Shown: positions 22,786-32,665, counted from the stretch's first letter. The stretch is 64,000 bases of DNA from Corinectria fuckeliana (GCA_019137255.1 WPDH01000028.1:1-64000), one strand, 5' to 3'. Notes: a model not told the origin generated them from the letters alone. Numbers and translations: made by a program.

Positions 22786-25700
22786 ATGAGACGGAAGCAA
22801 GGAGATGCTGGTGATGACGATGAAGGCCGCCCCGAAGCAGCCCGAGAACCACTGGCATCTTTAAAGCAACATACAACGAACTCGGATCAAGACGTGGACC
22901 TAGACTCAGACCGACAGAGAGTCTGACTACCCAGACGACGGGAGTGAGTCTTCTCATTTCGATTCCGACGACGAAGATGACGCTCCGAACCTGTTCGAAT
23001 GCGCGAACACAACTTTGCAGGGAGACGTCATGGTACTGCAAGACATTTGCTCGACTGATGAATGTAGAAGGACTTTCAGTAGCCGATCTGAATGCATGAA
23101 TCACATTAGGTACTGTCCTGCTACAATGTCACAGTCAGCTAGCGTCAGAGCGGACCCTGTTCTGCCAGTGACTGAAGAAGATCTGGAGAATTGTCCAAAT
23201 TGCCCACAGCGGTTTTTACGAGCAACTGCTTCACCTTGAGGCTTGTCATGCTGATCAAAACCAAACTTGCTTGCACGAAGATTGCCAAGCCATCTCAGAC
23301 GTCTTCACACCTTGGCTCTTGAATCTGCATCACTTTGAGGCCCATGATGCAATGGCATGCCACTGCCCATTCCCGAAATGGACATTCAGCTCCACGAGCA
23401 AAGACCGCCAAGCACGACGAACGGCCCTGATCAGGCACTTGAATGTCCGGCACGCCCTCGTCACGGATTCCTTCGCAGCCCTCCAGAACCTAAATTTGAA
23501 AGAAGTCATGGGGAGGACAAACATGACCGATCGGAATTTCACCTACATTGACATTTGCGCCGATGCGGGAATTCCATCATCGACCTTACCAATGCCCAGA
23601 GCTGTTATTGAGGATTGTCAACCCGTTGGGGCCCGCCGCAACTCGTCATACGGACCCGCCGGAATCTATGAGCAGGTAAGGTTGCTTATGGTGGCATTGA
23701 TGTGGAAGTACCTTATAAACTAATATACTTAGTTGCGTAGCCAATCTGTCTTCAGGAGTGAAGAAGGGGTTTACGACTACAACCCGTCAAAACTCAGTAA
23801 GTTCAACTCAGTTATAAAGCTATATCTCTAACATCTCCCAACAGCTTCCCTTGGGTACGACGGTATGCTTCATTATCGCCAAGGTGTCAGATGCGTTGGC
23901 GCATGGGATACTCTGAGTTGTGTTTCCAGCAAAACTATTAATCTGAGAAACACCATCGTGTCCTCAGCCGTCAGAAAAAGCGCCAACGGCGTATTCCAGA
24001 AAACGATGACCCTGAGAGCAGTCTATGAGACTTGCGAAGGAATCTGTCACCTGATACGCTCCATGTTCTCCTCATGTAGATGGCGTGCGCCGACAGCTTA
24101 GCAAGATGTCTGCGACACACCTAATTGCGGAACCCATTGGCCATGGGAACCCATCTGTGCTGGAGCCATGCTATCAATGCGGTGGACATAGGTGTACTTC
24201 GATCACCAATAAGGACTGCCGTCGAACAAAACATGAGTCGGCGAGTGAATTGCGACATCAGGACTCCCGATGAGGCAGCACGATGGTTCGCAGATGGAAA
24301 AACCACTATTCTGGGCATTACGAAGGAAGAGACTCAGTTTCATGATCGGCTTCGTGATCGTCGAGGTGTTATTAGCACGGACGTCGAAACCGTGGGCCCT
24401 CTTCTCGTCCAAGCGGCGATTATCGATGCGGACCGCAATGTTGTCGTCGAAGGGTACATACATCACAGTTGTGCAACGGTCAAGGAAGTATGGTATCTTG
24501 CTATCAAGGTTTGCGGTGGGACTCTGACCACAATGCAAAGTTCTGCGCTGCGCAAAGCTTTCGGTTCGCCGTCCAGGCATAAACCCCGTGGCTATAGCAT
24601 ACACTGGCTTGTTGACCAGTTGAAGGCGCTCAAGATGAAGTATTCGGATATACGTATGGCGGAATGATCCACCCATCCCTACGATCAAATCGTTTATCGC
24701 GACAACATCAAACGCGCTGGATACAACCCTGCAGACGTTCTCCCGGCCCTTGAGAACTAGGTGTCTCTAATGCGATGGTTCTGAGAGACTGGGCCAAGTC
24801 TGCCGGGCTTTCAGCTAGCGTATGTTGCTTGCTTGTACCACTCTTCGGACCTTGTATTCAGATGGCATGATGCTATCGTGGATGCGATGATGTTGATGGA
24901 CATTTTGTCCACACGGCAGCAGAAGTACTACCACAGAAAGGTTGAAGTGCCAGCCTCCAGCCCGTCGATTCTCTTGCTCTTCGATCAAGGGCCAAAAAAC
25001 GCCATCAGCGATGGAGACTATCTAATTCAACGTCCCTGGTCTGCTCGCGAGGACAAACTGAGGGAGTATGAATTTGCTTCGCTTGCCGCTTTGTGTCGCG
25101 CTGCAAGTTATCACCTCTTGCAACACAAGTTCTTTCGAACCTCTTTTTCAGTTAATCAACATCTGAGGGATAAGGCGCGGTACGCAGTCAGAGGACGAAT
25201 ACGTGACCTGCGCGGACAGGCAAGCACAAGCCTTGCTGACGAGCACATACAACATATTGTCGGCGCCCAGGTCGACATCGAGAAGAATAGCCTTCCCTCA
25301 GCCAAATGTCAACCCAGCTGCAACACTGCTTGTTCAACAGACATACGAAGAAACTCCTATTGAAGTCCGACGTGGAGGGAGTTTTTGGTCGCGATGCCGA
25401 AATCAGGCTCATGCTCTCAACAAATCTGCCGGCAGCGCCTGCAGCGAACAAGAACTCGACTTGGCGCTGCTTGTAATGATGAACAGGAGGACAAACATAT
25501 TCTGCAAAGGATGCGGAGCCGCAAACCGCGGGGGCAAGTGCAGACGTTGTGATATACATGAGTGCATCAAATGCGGAGGCGTCGCTCAAGGCAACCCCCG
25601 ATGCAGCAGATGCTTTTACCAGCACTACAAGGACAGAGAGAAGAAGCGTTGCATGGTATGTCGATAAGTCTGCTACGAAAAAATTTGCAGCTCTTGCGAA

Positions 25701-26082
25701 CGTCATGTCAACGGTCTAGATCTACTCGCTTGTGTTGAAGAGGGGTGCAACGCAGACCGAGCGGAGGAAGCGCAGCGGACCCCGTCCGCCTTACAAGCGA
25801 GGCCCGATCATCTTGAGTGAAGGGCCTTGTAAAGATTGTGGCGAGAGGCTGCCCAAGGGTACTGCGACCGGCGTGTGTCGCCCGTGTCGACAGCGTGCCT
25901 CGAGGCTGGAGGCACCGGGAAAGAACGGGATGATCGCTCACTGTCAGAGCCGCACCGAAGATGAAAAATGGGCTGACAACGGCGACGACGTCGAAGAGTT
26001 GGCTGAAAGCAGCAATCAACGACAGCAACCAGGAAAGGATCAGTTCAAGGACAAAACTGAACATACGAACGAGCCGAGATAG
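22786..26082 (+). pseudogene. Decayed multi-exon gene: C2H2 fingers, DEDDh exonuclease-like domain, Cys-rich tail
   Basis: A coherent protein can be followed only by changing frame. It starts at ATG 22786 and shifts near 22905-22921, at a T5 run (23212-23216), near 23921-23925, near 25290-25350 and again near 25790. Two introns look intact (about 23675-23754 and 23819-23844, GT-AG). Readable modules, in order: an acidic N terminus; Cys/His patterns (CSTDECRRTFSSRSECMNH, CPNCPQR with EQLLHLEACH); an RNase H-fold exonuclease region with motif I STDVET (GAC at 24380) and motif III HDAIVD (24866-24883), about 163 codons apart; and a tail of CxxC pairs (CKGCGAANRGGKCRRC, CSRC, CMVC, GPCKDCGERL). 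At least seven in-frame stops interrupt it, including 23939, 24026, 24077, 24665, 24758, 24782 and 25665. No single transcript could encode the protein. A sequencing-error explanation would need too many errors. Confidence 0.72.
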
Positions 26083-26141
26083 ACTATGTACAAACGCCCC
26101 GAGCGTTGAGAGGCGCTAGCAGTCTGCGTAGCTTAGCGAAG

Positions 26142-27653
26142 TCATATCTTGAGGTTGGCGTCGCCGAGCATGGCTCGTCCACCAGACAAAAAGTCCTCGT
26201 ATACAGGGATAAGAGCCTCCGAGCGCATACCACTCCCGTAGTAGAAGAGGACTCTGCCATTGTCGCGGAAACTGCCATCAGACTTTTCAAAGAACCAGGC
26301 CAAGTTCTCGTCCCTCTCATCAACAGTCCAAGCCAGAATAGGGTAATCCTTCTTGATAGCAGTGAAGATATTCTCTATAGTACCACTGAGCCAGCCGGAC
26401 TTGGTAGTGGATAGACTAGTGAGTATAGCCATAGCTTGATTCTCACCCTCAGGTATGATAATAGCCATGCATTGCATGGCATCATCATAGTAAGCAGAGA
26501 ACTTCTTCTCCTTCAGCGTATCGATAAATCGATCAACTATAGCCTCAGTATCAAGACCCTTATAGCTACCAATTAAGGTAGCCTTGAGCTTCTTGATGTC
26601 GTTGAATTCATCGATTGAGGTAGCCTTTCGAATGCGATTACCCAGGCGGATGAGTGTACCAGCACCAGAGTCGGTGAAAAGTTCCTTCTCGAGATCACTA
26701 GGGTGAATGATGGCCACGCTAGAGCTGCGGGGAAGATCATTGAGAAGCTCCTGAATCTCCTGAATCTTAAGACGAGTGCCATAACGGCACCAGGGCTGGG
26801 CCATAATGTAGTCAAACTCTTCATCAAGATTGATCTGCGAGATCTTCTTATCCTCGCCATTGAAAAGGCCCCCCTTTTCCGATAGGTAGACAACTTTTAG
26901 GGGCTTGAGAGCACGGGCAAGTTCAGCAGCCGCGACGTCCGCATTGACGTTTAAGAGGTGACCGTCATCCCCTTCAGCCATTGAAGTAAGGATAGGCACG
27001 TATCCGGCTGATAGACTGCTCTCGATGGCTTGCGTCCTAACCTCGGTGATCTTGCCGACGTACTGCCACTTCTCTTTATCGAGGTAGGTTGCTCTGAAAG
27101 CTCCCTGTATAGCGCGTGTCGCAACGCCGAGGGAGTCGAGGCGTTCGATAAGTCGTGAATTCTCTACCAGAAAGAGTTTCTGCGCAATACGGAGGGTTTT
27201 TGCGTCGGTTACTCTTATTCCATCTTGGAATTCAGGAACCACCCCCTCGGCCTCCAACAGGGAATTCAGCTGCGGGCCGCCTCCGTGAACAATAACTGGG
27301 TACAGCCCGAGCTCGGAAAGTAGTAGAATACTTCCACAGAGCTCGTCTAGGTGTTCCCGAAGAATGGCGCCCCCAACCTTGATGACGGCAAACTTTTGGG
27401 AGGTGACCGTGAAAACCCGGAGGTAAGCCGCTGTCTCGCGTTTGCTGCCAATGTTGGCAATAGTCTGAGCCACAATCTCGCGGGTCCTATTACTGGTAGA
27501 TGAGGAAGCGGCGGCGAGGGCGTGAGTTGTCGAGAGAGCGCGGTTGGGGCATCGGATCGAGGTCAGGGCGGGTGCGGACACGCGCGAGAGAGTTCGGGAA
27601 GCACCCTGGCGGGCGCCGCCGGCCCTAAAGACAACAGCGACAGCTGGCAGCAT
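26142..27653 (-). CDS. Mitochondrial acetylglutamate kinase paralogue lacking the AGPR half
   Basis: Single exon of 503 aa starting at the first in-frame ATG (complement of 27651-27653). The N terminus is Arg/Ser/Ala-rich with no acidic residues for about 55 residues, as in a mitochondrial presequence. The amino-acid kinase domain (about 60-330) shows FAVIKVGGAI (Lys92), VHGGGPQLN (123), ILTSMAE, NVNADVAAAELARAL, YLSEKGGLFNG and SVAIIHPSDLEKELFTDSGA. A vertebrate-type NAT (DUF619) domain follows (YYDDAMQCMAIIIPEG, SGWLSGTIENIF, LAWFFEKSDG, GRVLFYYG). It phosphorylates N-acetylglutamate, step two of ornithine/arginine synthesis. Fungal ARG5,6 (arg-6) proteins normally continue into an N-acetyl-gamma-glutamyl-phosphate reductase. 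Here the frame stops right after the NAT domain at GRAMLGDANLKI, and downstream DNA is the opposite-strand pseudogene. It is therefore either a second, kinase-only copy or a truncated ARG5,6. Parts of the C-terminal half use more A/T-ending codons than neighbouring genes. Confidence 0.9.
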   Translation of the reverse strand: MLPAVAVVFRAGGARQGASRTLSRVSAPALTSIRCPNRALSTTHALAAASSSTSNRTREIVAQTIANIGSKRETAAYLRVFTVTSQKFAVIKVGGAILREHLDELCGSILLLSELGLYPVIVHGGGPQLNSLLEAEGVVPEFQDGIRVTDAKTLRIAQKLFLVENSRLIERLDSLGVATRAIQGAFRATYLDKEKWQYVGKITEVRTQAIESSLSAGYVPILTSMAEGDDGHLLNVNADVAAAELARALKPLKVVYLSEKGGLFNGEDKKISQINLDEEFDYIMAQPWCRYGTRLKIQEIQELLNDLPRSSSVAIIHPSDLEKELFTDSGAGTLIRLGNRIRKATSIDEFNDIKKLKATLIGSYKGLDTEAIVDRFIDTLKEKKFSAYYDDAMQCMAIIIPEGENQAMAILTSLSTTKSGWLSGTIENIFTAIKKDYPILAWTVDERDENLAWFFEKSDGSFRDNGRVLFYYGSGMRSEALIPVYEDFLSGGRAMLGDANLKI

Positions 27654-27757
27654 TGCGAAATTGTCTCGGCAGCAGATGGGGGGTTGTGGGAGGGGCAATT
27701 AAGGCGAGGCAGGTGTTGTTGTGGTTGAGGTAGAGGTTTAGGTTATGGACTAGGATA

Positions 27758-28044
27758 CCGTAAAAACTCAGCACATTGGCGATGGGTAGTGCCAACGCTG
27801 AGGAAGCTAGCACCAAATCCCCACACCTCAGCTAGTTGACAGAAATAGTAAGCCACTTCTTCTCTTCTATTCTACATATATGTGCAGAGAGTAATTCTGT
27901 CTCTTCTACTCATCTTAAACTAATGCAAGCCAATCGATAAGATATAAGCTAAAAGGTGCTTCTATTAGGTAAGATTTCTTATCTGCCTGCATAATTTCAC
28001 TTCTTTCAGGCGCTACCTATCGCTAATGTGCTAGGTTTTTACAG
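27758..28044. mobile_element. MITE, 287 bp, Tc1/mariner-type ends (element A)
   Basis: The left end CCGTAAAAACTCAGCACATT (27758 on) is matched by the inverted right end, whose complement reads CTGTAAAAACCTAGCACATT (ending at 28044). Similarity extends about 35 bp at roughly 80-85% identity, to GGTAGTGCC/GGTAGCGCC. TA dinucleotides flank both sides (27756-27757 and 28045-28046), as expected for a mariner-type TA target duplication. The interior is AT-rich and has no ORF. The left end is only about 105 bp upstream of the start codon of the acetylglutamate-kinase paralogue. Confidence 0.72.
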
Positions 28045-28046
28045 TA

Positions 28047-28505
28047 GTTGAACACGAAAACTGGGAGACCCACGTCTAGGGAACTCATACCTGCACCGCT
28101 GGCGGTGCAAATAATACCACGTGACTCGTGTAACGCTGGCGGTATAGCCCCCTAATTTAACAATTAATAGGCCTTTATCCGCTATAACTTTTATAGCCTG
28201 CTAGGGCAGTCAGTTAGTCACACAGACAGTTAATCAGTCGGTCAGAGACAGTCAGGCAGTCAATTAGTTAGCAAGTAGGTCAGTTAGACAGTCGGTCGGC
28301 TGGTCAGTCAGTCAGTCAGATAGTTAATTAGCTAGCTAGCGAATTCATTTCTTAAGCCTTACATACAAAGAAAGCGCGCTGGCGCGCATTTCCTCTGTAC
28401 CTAGTTGTACTGCCGGGGGTGTATAAGTCACGTGATATTATTTGCACCGCCAGCGGTGCAGGTATGAGTTCCCCGGACGCGGGTCTCCCAGTTTTCGTGT
28501 TCGAC
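28047..28505. mobile_element. MITE, 459 bp, 79-bp terminal inverted repeats (element B)
   Basis: The left TIR is 28047-28125 and the right TIR is 28427-28505, inverted, with about 74 of 79 positions identical; all differences are transitions. The ends read GTTGAACACGAAAACTGGGA and GTCGAACACGAAAACTGGGA, and are flanked by TA on both sides (28045-28046, 28506-28507). Each TIR contains a perfect hairpin GCACCGC-TG-GCGGTGC and a CACGTGA sequence. The interior holds a CAGT/TAGT-rich tandem array (28207-28342) and no coding capacity. Size, TA duplication and long TIRs fit a non-autonomous Tc1/mariner-type element. Its left TA is also the right TA of element A. Confidence 0.9.
28207..28342. repeat. 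CAGT/CAGTTAGT tandem array inside MITE B
   Basis: Imperfect tetranucleotide-based repeats (CAGTCAGT, CAGTTAGT, CAGTCGGT) alternate for about 135 bp, finishing in TAGTTAATTAGCTAGCTAGC. They lie wholly between the two TIRs of the 459-bp element. Confidence 0.85.
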
Positions 28506-28507
28506 TA

Positions 28508-29433
28508 CCTAGATAGCAGGTCTAGGTAATCACCAAGGACAGCGCGTATTCGTATGAGTATGCCTCGCCAAAGGATCGGTTGACTGCCGCAGCGGCGTGC
28601 GACAGACATGCATGCATCGCCATCATGAAGAATCCCCGTTGCAGGCCTGCATGTACGATCAGTCCCGCATGTGCCCATCTGAACTAGTAGTTACCCATGC
28701 ATCGTCCGTCGCGTGAAGGACGTCGTCCTTGATCGCCTTCTGCCCAGAACCCAAACTGCCACAAAACGCTGAGCAGCCAATCACATCACCCGGGTACTCT
28801 GATTCCAGGTGGCTGGTGAAGAAGCTCCCCCCCCCCCGGTCGCCGCTAATCTTCCGATGCGCGTGCAAAGAAGTAGACCCACTGCATCGCCCACCAACCG
28901 CAACGCACCTCACAGTCCACTACACGACAGGCGTCTGAGTCACTGAACCACGGCCCCTGACAGCATGTTGCACCACCTAGACCTAATCACGCATCCGGGC
29001 CGCAACGGGACCTAGCGCCACAGAAGCTCCAACCACCACCAATTCGCAGCACCAGCACCAGCGCCAGCAACACCAGCCATCTCAATTGCACCTGTTATAA
29101 CGAAACTAGGAACCCTGGGATTGTGTGCACTCAGTCTTCTCTCAAACATACATGCATGCAACTTCAACCGCAACCTGCACAGACTTAGCACATACAGCTC
29201 GTGCTGTCTCTGATTCACCGTCTTTTTCTTCAATCTTAACAAGAAACATCCCTCTTTACCGTCTTCATCATCTGCAGAACCCTACTCTTGTACCCCTGCA
29301 CTCTGCCTCTTCCAACACCATCACCAAACAACAACACTCACAACACTCACTTCCAATCCGACGCGTCACCAAAAAACCGTCTTACTCCTCTTCAAGCCAA
29401 CGAAAGTACCCTTGACTACCAGGTTTCGCCAAC
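28508..29433. other. Intergenic and 5' leader of the Ser/Thr-rich gene
   Basis: Contains a C12 homopolymer (about 28828-28839) and AC-rich leader sequence just before the ATG at 29434. No gene or RNA was recognised. Confidence 0.5.
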
Positions 29434-30519
29434 ATGCACGGGCTTATCCCCGTTCTTCTGGCCCTCTCCGCCTCGTACACCACCATCACTGCCCTCCCCA
29501 CTAGGCTCATGGTCGTGGCCCGTGAGCCCGCCTCCAAGCCCAGGTATTCGGTAGTGCCTCTCGAACCCGGCGAAGGCGACGATGGGTCGAGCTCAGGGTC
29601 GGGAAGCGGTGGAAATGATGAGGATGACGATGGCACCGTGACCGTCATCAAGACGGTGGTTGAGACCAAGGACCCCATCACGCAGACAGTCACTCAGACC
29701 GACGACGCCGAAACTATCACCGCTCCCGCGAAGACCATCACCAAGGAGATCCAGACCACCATCTCCGTCATCGACATTGACGAGGGCGTCACTACTAAAA
29801 CCGTCACTATTCTCCCGGAGCCGACATCCACCAGCACCAGCTCTGGCGAGGTTGCAAAGTCGGACGCGCCCTCAGATTCCACAACTGCCACTAAGTCCAA
29901 GGTCACCGACCCCAGTTCCGAGACCAACCCCGAGCCTACTACTACGCGGGGCTCCAACGGACAGACGCAGTCGGACCATGTTGAGCCCACCTCTGTCGCC
30001 CAGAGCTCCTTCTCAACTATCGAGACTACCACAAAGTCCTCCACGGAGTTTACTACGGAGTTTACTCCAGAGTCTACCCCAGGATCTTCCACTGTGTCTG
30101 CGACCGAGTGGGTCACTGAGTCCATTCCTCAGTCCATCACTAGGTCGACAACCTCAGTTGGGCTGGCTTACACCACTCGTACCGAAGACTCAGCGGAATC
30201 CGCCTCAACTAAGACTGCACTGTCCTCTACCCAGGATGCCACCACCGAAGAGACCACCCTGGCCACCAGCACTGCTGAGCAGACCACCATCTCTACGGCG
30301 GACACTACCCTCATCGCCGAGGAGACTACCCCAACCACCAGCGCAGCTGAGCAGACGACATTCACCGCGATACCTACCACTTTCATCACCTCATCCATCA
30401 TCAGCCTGTCTTCAATCTCCTCCATCGTCCCTGGCCCTGTACCAACTCCAGCTCCGTACGACGACGGTCAGTGGCACACTATGTACCCGCCTGGAAACGG
30501 CACCGTCCCACGCCACTGA
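29434..30519 (+). CDS. Secreted Ser/Thr-rich protein of unknown function
   Basis: Single exon of 361 aa. The N terminus MHGLIPVLLALSASYTTITA has a typical signal-peptide core with likely cleavage near residues 19-21 (TALP). The mature chain has a Gly/Ser/Asp linker (about 48-66), a Thr/Val-rich segment (TVTVIKTVVETKD, TQTVTQT), then a long Ser/Thr/Pro/Glu-rich region with two related units (TTLATSTAEQTTIS and TTPTTSAAEQTTFT). This is a likely target of dense O-mannosylation, so a wall-associated or secreted mucin-like protein is inferred. The C terminus (GQWHTMYPPGNGTVPRH) is not hydrophobic, so there is no GPI signal or transmembrane anchor. There are no cysteines that would suggest a folded domain. 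It lies first in a run of three plus-strand surface/secreted genes. Confidence 0.82.
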   Translation: MHGLIPVLLALSASYTTITALPTRLMVVAREPASKPRYSVVPLEPGEGDDGSSSGSGSGGNDEDDDGTVTVIKTVVETKDPITQTVTQTDDAETITAPAKTITKEIQTTISVIDIDEGVTTKTVTILPEPTSTSTSSGEVAKSDAPSDSTTATKSKVTDPSSETNPEPTTTRGSNGQTQSDHVEPTSVAQSSFSTIETTTKSSTEFTTEFTPESTPGSSTVSATEWVTESIPQSITRSTTSVGLAYTTRTEDSAESASTKTALSSTQDATTEETTLATSTAEQTTISTADTTLIAEETTPTTSAAEQTTFTAIPTTFITSSIISLSSISSIVPGPVPTPAPYDDGQWHTMYPPGNGTVPRH

Positions 30520-31344
30520 TTCACCTCCACCTCCACCTCCACCAACACTGCGAAATGGTTCTACGAAGGAAAGTAATGCATCGGAAAAATGCCATGTTTG
30601 AGTATCAGGGATTGATTGGGAAACGGAAATGGGGGGCGTTGCGGCAAGGAAAATTGAACCCAACACCGCATCCTTGAGCGCGCATCCTCAAGTTGTATTT
30701 TTGTCACGCACTGTGAAGGAGTTTTAGATGCCAAATGGACGAGCGTACCAAGCGCTGGGGCGCTTCGTCAGCTATAATAAGTAATATCAATAAGCCTTTT
30801 TTAAGCAACATCAATGTGCATCGACCGCCACACCGGTTGCTAGCTCCCACTAGTCCCAACAACTCCTGGACTGCTTGGCTGAGGTTGAAGCTTGAGGCCA
30901 AGTTGCCAGGATTATCCCCTGGTTTCCGCAACTAAATAACGTGAAAGGTGACATGCCCATTGGGGTTTTGCGGTGAGCTTCGCGTGGACAGAGCGTCGTG
31001 GCGGCGTCTAGAAGCCCATGTGGGACGGCTGGAACAAAGAGTTGAAACGGCCTGCAGAATGGCGACCAAGTACACCGGCGATGTCAGCTTCTCCTCTGGA
31101 TTAGCTTCCACTATAAATACAGAGATGGTTCTCCATGGGACTCCTGCTCTCATCTCTACCTCCAAACCAACTTTCAATTCTTTTGAGCCGAGCTCTCTCT
31201 TGAACATCTCCGCCAGCTCCCGTCTCAAGACCCTGTAAGTGCCGCTTCATCTGGCTCGAACATTCAACAAGCTTACCTTTCACTAGCAACACCAACAAAA
31301 ACACCATCCTCCCATCCTACCTTCCTACCAGAAACGCCTTGGTA
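30520..31344 (+). promoter_or_regulatory. TATA box and spliced 5' leader of the small membrane-protein gene
   Basis: A TATA sequence (TATAAATAC, 31112-31120) precedes a pyrimidine-rich leader. A likely 5' UTR intron runs from GTAAGTG at 31235 to CACTAG at 31286. With transcription starting about 30 bp after the TATA, the first ATG in the spliced leader is at 31345. Upstream ATGs at 31059 and 31125 would lie before or at the TATA box. The rest of 30520-31100 shows no gene. Confidence 0.5.
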
Positions 31345-31587
31345 ATGGATACCTCGACCGGTCCGTTGCGCGGCCTAGCGGGAGCCAACAACACGACCAT
31401 TGTCGTCCCCGGCGACTCCAAGGCTAAACACCAGTCTGTAGGCATCGCTGCCTTTGCCGGTGCCATCATTCTCGTGGTCGTTGCCAGCGTCGGGGTCTTT
31501 GTGTTCATGAGATATAGAACCCGCACCAAGCGCCTCCGAGAGCGCAACAGCCGTATTGCAGCGAAGGACAGCAACGCCGATGTTTAA
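31345..31587 (+). CDS. Small single-pass membrane protein
   Basis: 80 aa in one coding exon after a probable 5' UTR intron. The first about 30 residues are polar with one N-glycosylation site (NNT). Then comes one strong membrane span (SVGIAAFAGAIILVVVASVG, continuing VFVFM), followed directly by a very basic stretch (RYRTRTKRLRERNSR) and an acidic end. Positive-inside topology puts the C terminus in the cytosol and a short N terminus outside. No family is recognised. If translation instead started at 31125, the frame stays open through the intron junction and would add about 56 residues, but the TATA position argues against that. Neighbours are secreted or surface proteins. Confidence 0.62.
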   Translation: MDTSTGPLRGLAGANNTTIVVPGDSKAKHQSVGIAAFAGAIILVVVASVGVFVFMRYRTRTKRLRERNSRIAAKDSNADV

Positions 31588-32665
31588 GTCGGGACGCCAT
31601 CGTCATCAAGAACGTGGTCACCTACCACCACCTGCTTGGATCACCACCTGGATTGGCGGAGATGGGGCAGGGACTATCATTTGGATGGAGTTTTGGGCTG
31701 GGAGCGACATAGACAAGGCTCAGGTTAGATACCCCAGGCCTTAGCAACAATACTTCTCTTCTTGCGGCGCGTCTTTTGGTACTTGCTTGGATAACCGTTT
31801 GGACGGGCGAAATGGGGCATGGGCTAGTCTAGGACTTGGATGGAGTTTTGCCTCATGTCTTAGCAACAATATTAGGGCGCCTCTTTTAGTTGATCAATCG
31901 ATCTTAACCTTTGTCTCGAAACCTCTCTTGGATTAGGGCTATTTTGAGTTACCGTAGGTAACCTTTGCTTCTAAACTACCGCTTAAACTTGTAATCTCAC
32001 CAAGTTGGAACTGGGAGATAACATTCGAGTAGCTCACGTTACACACTGCAAAAACAACTTGACATTGGTGGAGTTATGGTACAACGTCTCATCTCATCTC
32101 ATAATCGCATCGGCTTCTAAATCATAGTCCCACACTACCCAACTCGGGCATCCATAGATTCACACTCCACAACTCGTCCCACGCCCACTCCGGACTAAAT
32201 AACCCCAAGCCCAACCCTATGCACATCATCACCTCCATACATCACACTCCACAAATTCACACAGTGTGACGGAGTCGGTGAGTTTGCTCTGGATTTCCAT
32301 CTCACCATTGTTGCTCTGCTACCCTTCCAGTGCTCCAATGAGACCCATCCACGTCCAGCTTGGACCCCACTGGCAGCAACGCCTACGCGCTGGGCATCAA
32401 CAGGAATTCACTCAAACGGTGAGAGGCGGTATGAGAGGGCTATTTTATTTAATCGCATGGCCTTTAGATTCTCTTACACATTATACAAAATTCTTTGTCT
32501 TGAGAAGTACGTCCAGTCGGGAAGGGTTGAACAGTTTCTGTCGTCTAGATCAATACGCGGTCTGTCCGTCCCGAATCTCTGGTCTCATCCCCGGTTCCCC
32601 ACACATTACCGGCACCGACGCCGATCACTCCCCGGCTCCGAACCTGGGTGCTCCAAATAGCGACA
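31588..32665. other. Intergenic with a partly duplicated segment
   Basis: Two related stretches (about 31640-31755 and 31785-31870) share TTTGGATGGAGTTTTG / TTGGATGGAGTTTTG and TTAGCAACAATA, a short degenerate duplication. ORFs such as 32266-32820 lack coding features. The region next to 32666 is the promoter of the Cys-rich protein gene. Confidence 0.5.

Noticed and set aside
28207..28342. Spaced CAGT repeats resembling a CRISPR-like array
   Set aside because: Units are tetranucleotides without unique spacers, in a eukaryotic MITE; it is a simple satellite.
29660..30601. 313-codon Pro/Ser/Arg ORF overlapping the Ser/Thr-rich gene
   Set aside because: Shadow frame of the repetitive Thr codons; no ATG-linked signal peptide as in the accepted frame.
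31059..31234. Upstream ATGs (31059, 31125) as start of the small membrane protein
   Set aside because: Frame is open through the leader intron, but both ATGs lie at or before the likely transcription start implied by the TATA box at 31112; kept only as an alternative.
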